A DNA stretch of 9,920 bases, taken from positions 1-9,920 of the forward strand of contig JAGWMH010000052.1 in NCBI GenBank assembly GCA_028871775.1. The letters are read 5' to 3'. The DNA comes from Betaproteobacteria bacterium (GTDB lineage Bacteria > Pseudomonadota > Gammaproteobacteria > Burkholderiales > Gallionellaceae). The notes under the pieces are model-generated. The model was not told the origin of the DNA. It searched no databases and saw nothing but the letters and a program-made list of their open reading frames with translations. Below, one piece after another: positions 6,830-9,920 of the stretch. The translations under genes and the position numbers were made by a program. Numbering within the stretch: the stretch's first letter is position 1; the number at the start of each line of letters is the position of its first letter.

Positions 6830-6901
6830 ATGAAAAACTTATCCGGAAATGTGCCCGGCAATAGCGTTAACTACCACAGAAAACCAGAAGTGATTATATG
6901 A
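6830..6901 (+). CDS. candidate 23-residue peptide, possible radical SAM substrate
   Basis: This short ORF starts with ATG at 6830, encodes 23 residues beginning MKNLSGNVPGN and ending NYHRKPEVII, and stops at TGA 6899-6901. The stop overlaps the start codon of the radical SAM gene as ATGA, a layout typical of translational coupling. It lies just downstream of the TATAAT box. The peptide has no cysteine, and it has a short repeat-like GNVPGN and a polar-aromatic Y-H-R stretch near the C-terminus. Radical SAM/SPASM enzymes often modify ribosomal peptides encoded next to them, so a precursor role is plausible. Against it: no good ribosome-binding site is seen, I recognise no precursor family, and so short an ORF can arise by chance. 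An in-frame ATG at 6785 would give 38 residues but lies upstream of the inferred transcription start. Confidence 0.35.
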   Translation: MKNLSGNVPGNSVNYHRKPEVII

Positions 6902-8004
6902 TTGTTGGGGACCGCGTCGAACTGAATCTGTTCACCACTCTGAAATGCAACTTGCGGTGCACCTATTGCACTGAAGCCGACGGAGGTGCGCTCGGCACAC
7001 AGGGTGACGTGACTTATTCGATCGAGGATTTGAAGACTTTCATCAACACGCATGCCCCGAAAAAGGAAATCGTCGTCACCTTTTATGGCGGCGAACCCAC
7101 ATTGAATCCAGGCTTCATAGAGGAAGTCATCGAAGCGCTGCCTCTTGCCCGATTCCAGTTGCAGACCAACGGCACCCTGATGGACAACGTATCCAGGGAA
7201 GTGCTGGGCAAGCTGTCGAATGTCCTGATCTCCGTGGACGGCGGCGAACTGGCTACCGACACCTACCGCGGGGAAGGGGTTTACAGCCAGGTCCGGGAAG
7301 CGGTCGAAGCCATGCGCCCTTTTGCTGGCGGGACCATTACCGCGCGCATGACCTGGAGCGACAGCAACATTCTGGTCGAGGATTTCCAGGAACTGGCCTC
7401 CACGTTCGATTACATTTACTGGCAGTTCGTGCAGGCGCAGGGGTTCTATTCCCCGGATCAGGTAAGGCAGAAAAAAGCAGTGCTGGAAGAATTGGTGAAC
7501 CTGTTCTTCACCTCGGAAAAATTTTTCCCGTTAATCCCAGTCATGGGCATCGTGCGCAACAAGCTGTTCCCCCACCGCGCCATCGAAACCTACAACGGGC
7601 AAACGCAGTGCCGCGCCGCCACGCACCTGTTGAATATCACGCCGGACGGGGGCATCTACCCGTGCCCGGACCTGACCCATGACGACAGCCTGCGCTGCGG
7701 AGACATCACCACCAACACGCTCGGCGAAAACATGATGAAAAGCACCAGGGACATGCCGTGCCATAACTGCGAAGCTTTCAGCTACTGCCGGCAGAACTGC
7801 CTGAAAAACCTGCACGTGGCCTACACCCAGAAAAATATCCTGTTCCGCACCAACATCACCGAGCCTATCTGCGATCTGGTCAGGTTCCTCGGCAGGACGA
7901 TAGACAAATACGACGTAGCAGCCTGGTATGGCCGCCAATCACCCTCCGTGAAGGAAGAGATACTCGAGTGCCCGGTCTATGAGTACGTGGAAGTGATGCC
8001 GTAA
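6898..8004 (+). CDS. radical SAM / SPASM domain enzyme, probable peptide or protein maturase
   Basis: A 368-residue enzyme. CNLRCTYC (Cys17, Cys21, Cys24) is the CxxxCxxC site for the [4Fe-4S] cluster that cleaves S-adenosylmethionine, and YGGEPTLN (63-70) is the GGEP SAM-binding motif. The C-terminal part is a full SPASM domain for two auxiliary clusters: Cys238, then GGIYPC ending at Cys256, Cys267, the array Cys288-xx-Cys291-x5-Cys297-xxx-Cys301, and Cys325. SPASM enzymes include anaerobic sulfatase-maturing enzymes and RiPP maturases such as PqqE. I see no sulfatase nearby, and the protein starts almost directly with the radical SAM core, so there is no N-terminal peptide-recognition domain. 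The start is fixed by an upstream in-frame TAA with no other start codon between. It overlaps the 23-codon ORF by four bases. Subfamily and product are not identified. Confidence 0.9.
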   Translation: MIVGDRVELNLFTTLKCNLRCTYCTEADGGALGTQGDVTYSIEDLKTFINTHAPKKEIVVTFYGGEPTLNPGFIEEVIEALPLARFQLQTNGTLMDNVSREVLGKLSNVLISVDGGELATDTYRGEGVYSQVREAVEAMRPFAGGTITARMTWSDSNILVEDFQELASTFDYIYWQFVQAQGFYSPDQVRQKKAVLEELVNLFFTSEKFFPLIPVMGIVRNKLFPHRAIETYNGQTQCRAATHLLNITPDGGIYPCPDLTHDDSLRCGDITTNTLGENMMKSTRDMPCHNCEAFSYCRQNCLKNLHVAYTQKNILFRTNITEPICDLVRFLGRTIDKYDVAAWYGRQSPSVKEEILECPVYEYVEVMP

Positions 8005-8074
8005 GCTTTTCCGTCAATGACGGATCGGAATGAGCTGAGCCGCCACACATAAAGGCAGTGCAGCAGGCACTACG
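8005..8074. terminator. convergent gap with two small hairpins, possible weak terminators
   Basis: CCGTCA/TGACGG (8011-8023) forms a tight inverted repeat seven bases after the radical SAM stop. AGTGC/GCACT (8057-8071) forms a second one just past the ccmI stop. On the minus strand the second is followed by GCCTTTATG, a very short T-run. Neither has a proper T-tract, so the terminator call is tentative. Confidence 0.25.
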
Positions 8075-9334
8075 CTACTTCACTATGCTGTCTATGCTGA
8101 TTTTCACGCCGCTGCTGCCGGGCTTGAGAACGGCGCTCACCCCCTGCAAATCACCGGGTTGAGGAAACGCCTCACCGGACCTGGATATGCGGGCAATCAC
8201 CACCACTTTGTCGAAATTCGACAACTTCGCTTGCGGCGACATCGCCATGCTGTCGTCCAGTGTGAACTGCAAGGGCAGATCCTTCACCTGCACACGCACC
8301 ACCGCAAGCGGCGCCTTGGGCCCTTCCGCCGCGCGTGCCAGCACGAACAGCATGTCATTCGGCCTGGCTTTACCCTCCAGTGCGGCACTCAAGGTAACTG
8401 TGCCGGTGATGCGTTCGCTGCCTGCGGCTGCAGGTTTTTTCTCCTCAGCCCCTGGTGCGGGCTGTGCGGTCATGGGCTTGCCGCTCTTGCTTTGTGCCAT
8501 AAAATCGCGCGCCTGCTGGATGCCGGACGCTATCATTTTCGCGTCTTCGGAACCCTTGGGCACCTGCTTGAGCACGTCTTCCCAATAACGTATGGCGGCG
8601 GGGTAATCGCCGCGCCCCATTGCCGCCGAACCGGACAGGGCAAGCGCCTTGAGGTTATTCGGGTCGAGCTTCAGTGCCTTGTCCAGCAATAAAGTGGGTT
8701 GACCCGCCAGGCTCTGCCCGCTCGCCATCGCCAGCGCATCGGCGAATTCCGCCCACAGCTGCGCTTCGTTTGGCACCAACTGGGTCAGCTTGTCATATGC
8801 CTTGGCGGAGTCCGCGTAGCGTTCCAGTTCCAAATAGGAGCGTGCCAGAACCAGCAGGCTATCCGCGTCCTGCGGATTTTTCGCCAGTTTGTCTTGCAGC
8901 TCCTTGAGTGCGGTTTCCGAGCGTACCGTTCCAAAGCCATCCGCCCTGTTGCCCTCAGCCTGGGGCAGCAAAGCATCGCGGTTGCCTGTCTTCCAATACA
9001 GACCAACCGCCGCGAGCGACAGCAGTACAGCCAGCCCGATCGCCATCGCCCTGTGGGGATTGCGCCGCGCAAGATTGCCGTTTCCTTCCGGGGCTGTTAC
9101 CTCTTCCAGCAAACGCGCCTGCAATTCATCTTTGCCCTGCTCATACAATTCCGGCGTGAGCAGGCCGTTGCGCAAGTCGGCATCCATCTCGGCAATCTGG
9201 TCGCGAAAGATTTCCAGGTTGGCGGCATCGCGCTGCACCTGGTTGTCTTTCCCCATGCCGCGCCACAGCGGCAGCACAACAAACAGCAACGCGACTGCCA
9301 GCAGCAGCGCACAAATTATCCAGAAGAGGGTCAT
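8075..9334 (-). CDS. ccmI: cytochrome c maturation protein CcmI (CycH)
   Basis: A 419-residue membrane-anchored component of System I cytochrome c maturation that holds apocytochrome c and delivers it to the haem ligation complex. The N-terminus has a membrane helix (about 3-23), then a charged loop (EIFRDQIAEMDADLRNGLL and on) typical of CcmI, then a second helix (about 97-114). Periplasmic TPR repeats follow (about 145-285; for example ADSLLVLARSYLELERYADS), and a C-terminal beta-rich domain (about 305-419), starting ITGTVTLSAALEGK, matches the CycH C-terminal domain. Length is normal for the two-part fused form. It lies 110 bases downstream of ccmE on the same strand and probably in the same operon, although ccmF, ccmG and ccmH would normally intervene. 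The ATG at 9334 opens directly into the first membrane helix; the ribosome-binding site is weak. Confidence 0.92.
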   Translation of the reverse strand: MTLFWIICALLLAVALLFVVLPLWRGMGKDNQVQRDAANLEIFRDQIAEMDADLRNGLLTPELYEQGKDELQARLLEEVTAPEGNGNLARRNPHRAMAIGLAVLLSLAAVGLYWKTGNRDALLPQAEGNRADGFGTVRSETALKELQDKLAKNPQDADSLLVLARSYLELERYADSAKAYDKLTQLVPNEAQLWAEFADALAMASGQSLAGQPTLLLDKALKLDPNNLKALALSGSAAMGRGDYPAAIRYWEDVLKQVPKGSEDAKMIASGIQQARDFMAQSKSGKPMTAQPAPGAEEKKPAAAGSERITGTVTLSAALEGKARPNDMLFVLARAAEGPKAPLAVVRVQVKDLPLQFTLDDSMAMSPQAKLSNFDKVVVIARISRSGEAFPQPGDLQGVSAVLKPGSSGVKISIDSIVK

Positions 9335-9444
9335 ATCAAATTATTTATTATTTTCAACTCAGCGACGAGGGGGCAGGGCTTTTTCCTTCAGGCTCTGCAA
9401 GCTATCGGTATCCGCCGTGTTCAGCATAGTCTTGTGGGTTCGCC
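9335..9444 (-). other. short gap between ccmE and ccmI
   Basis: These 110 bases would hold ccmF, ccmG and ccmH in the canonical operon but encode none of them. A 22-codon ORF (9427-9359, starting MLNTADTDS) is present with no recognisable family and no clear ribosome-binding site. The last 30 bases before ccmI are AT-rich. No strong terminator is seen, so read-through from ccmE into ccmI is likely. Confidence 0.4.
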
Positions 9445-9920
9445 TCAATAAGCTTGCTTGTCGGGTGCGGCAACGGCTGAAGCGGCATCGCCTGATGCGG
9501 ATTTGGCCTTGGCAGCCTTGTCCAGCGCATCCTTGGCCTCGGGCGGCATGTAGTTTTCGTCATGCTTGGCCAGCACTTCCTCGGCATGGAACAGGTTGTC
9601 GGCCTCAATCTTGCCCTGCGCCACCACGCCTTTGCCTTCCTTGAACAGGTCCGGCAGGATGCCCTTGTATATCACCGGCATGCTGCGCGTGTTGTCGGTG
9701 ATGGTGAAATGCACCGTCAGGTCATTGCTCTGGCGCTTGAGGCTGCCGGGTTCCACCAGCCCGCCGATGCGGAAGTTGCGGCCCTGCGGTGCCTCCTTGT
9801 TATAGACCTGGGTCGGGGTGAAATACAGGCTGACGTTGTTCTTCAGCGCAAATAACACCAGCAGCACGGCAGCGCCCAATGCAACGATGGCAATGATGAT
9901 GAACACAAATCTTTTCTGGC
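9445..9920 (-). CDS. ccmE: cytochrome c maturation haem chaperone CcmE, 5' end beyond window
   Basis: CcmE binds haem covalently in the periplasm and passes it to the ligation complex. The frame is open to the right edge: a GTG at 9906 could be read as a start, but the codons before it encode QKRF, which continues the basic N-terminus usual in this family, so the true start is just outside. Seen are a membrane anchor (FIIIAIVALGAAVLLVLFAL), the beta-barrel segment with FRIGGLVEPGS, and VIYKGILPDLFKEGKGVVA. The signature LAKHDENYMPPE contains the histidine that takes haem (residue 115 counted from the GTG) and the axial tyrosine. The tail is rich in alanine and lysine, as in many CcmE proteins. 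ccmI follows downstream on the same strand. Confidence 0.95.
   Translation of the reverse strand, partial: QKRFVFIIIAIVALGAAVLLVLFALKNNVSLYFTPTQVYNKEAPQGRNFRIGGLVEPGSLKRQSNDLTVHFTITDNTRSMPVIYKGILPDLFKEGKGVVAQGKIEADNLFHAEEVLAKHDENYMPPEAKDALDKAAKAKSASGDAASAVAAPDKQAY

Noticed and set aside
6785..6901. 38-residue extended version of the small peptide ORF
   Set aside because: Its ATG precedes the TATAAT box and would lie outside the transcript inferred from that promoter.
8011..8023. Rho-independent terminator for the radical SAM gene
   Set aside because: The inverted repeat leaves almost no loop and no T-tract follows on the plus strand, so only a weak combined entry was kept for this gap.
9359..9427. 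22-codon ORF between ccmE and ccmI, considered as a ccmD-like or regulatory peptide
   Set aside because: It is polar, has no membrane helix as CcmD would, and has no ribosome-binding site; chance is the simpler explanation.

Overview
The window looks like a piece of a proteobacterial chromosome. The moderately high GC, the System I cytochrome c maturation genes and the gene families present suggest a betaproteobacterium, perhaps a Gallionella/Nitrosomonas-like lineage. That assignment is inference from gene content; no marker gene is present.

Left end (1-861): two small GNAT acetyltransferase genes on the minus strand, each tied to an integron-type attC recombination site (283-345 and 793-861). 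The fully visible unit (about 288-798) has the anatomy of an integron gene cassette: one promoterless gene, a stop four bases before attC, and the next gene starting six bases after the attC core. No integrase gene is visible, so this is either the inner end of a chromosomal integron running off the left edge or an integrase-less attC cluster. From 862 to 1118 lies AT-rich sequence without a convincing gene; it holds two overlapping hairpins.

Centre (1119-5562): a large minus-strand gene encodes an acyl carrier domain, a fatty-acyl-AMP-ligase-like domain and a PlsC-type acyltransferase in one polypeptide. Divergent from it is an MFS permease of the UMF1 type. Together they resemble in logic the acyl-ACP synthetase/acyltransferase plus lysolipid transporter pair (Aas/LplT) of enterobacteria, though the domain order and transporter family differ. 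The MFS gene converges on an alpha/beta hydrolase gene, and the gap between them carries a 17-bp inverted repeat.

Right-centre (5563-8004): the hydrolase (minus strand, TTG start) is divergent from a radical SAM/SPASM enzyme. A 23-codon ORF sits just upstream of the radical SAM gene and overlaps its start codon as ATGA, with a consensus -10 box ahead of it. This is a candidate precursor-peptide/maturase pair.

Right end (8005-9920): ccmE (5' end cut by the window edge) followed directly by ccmI on the minus strand, both for cytochrome c maturation. The genes that normally lie between them (ccmF, ccmG, ccmH) are absent from this spot.
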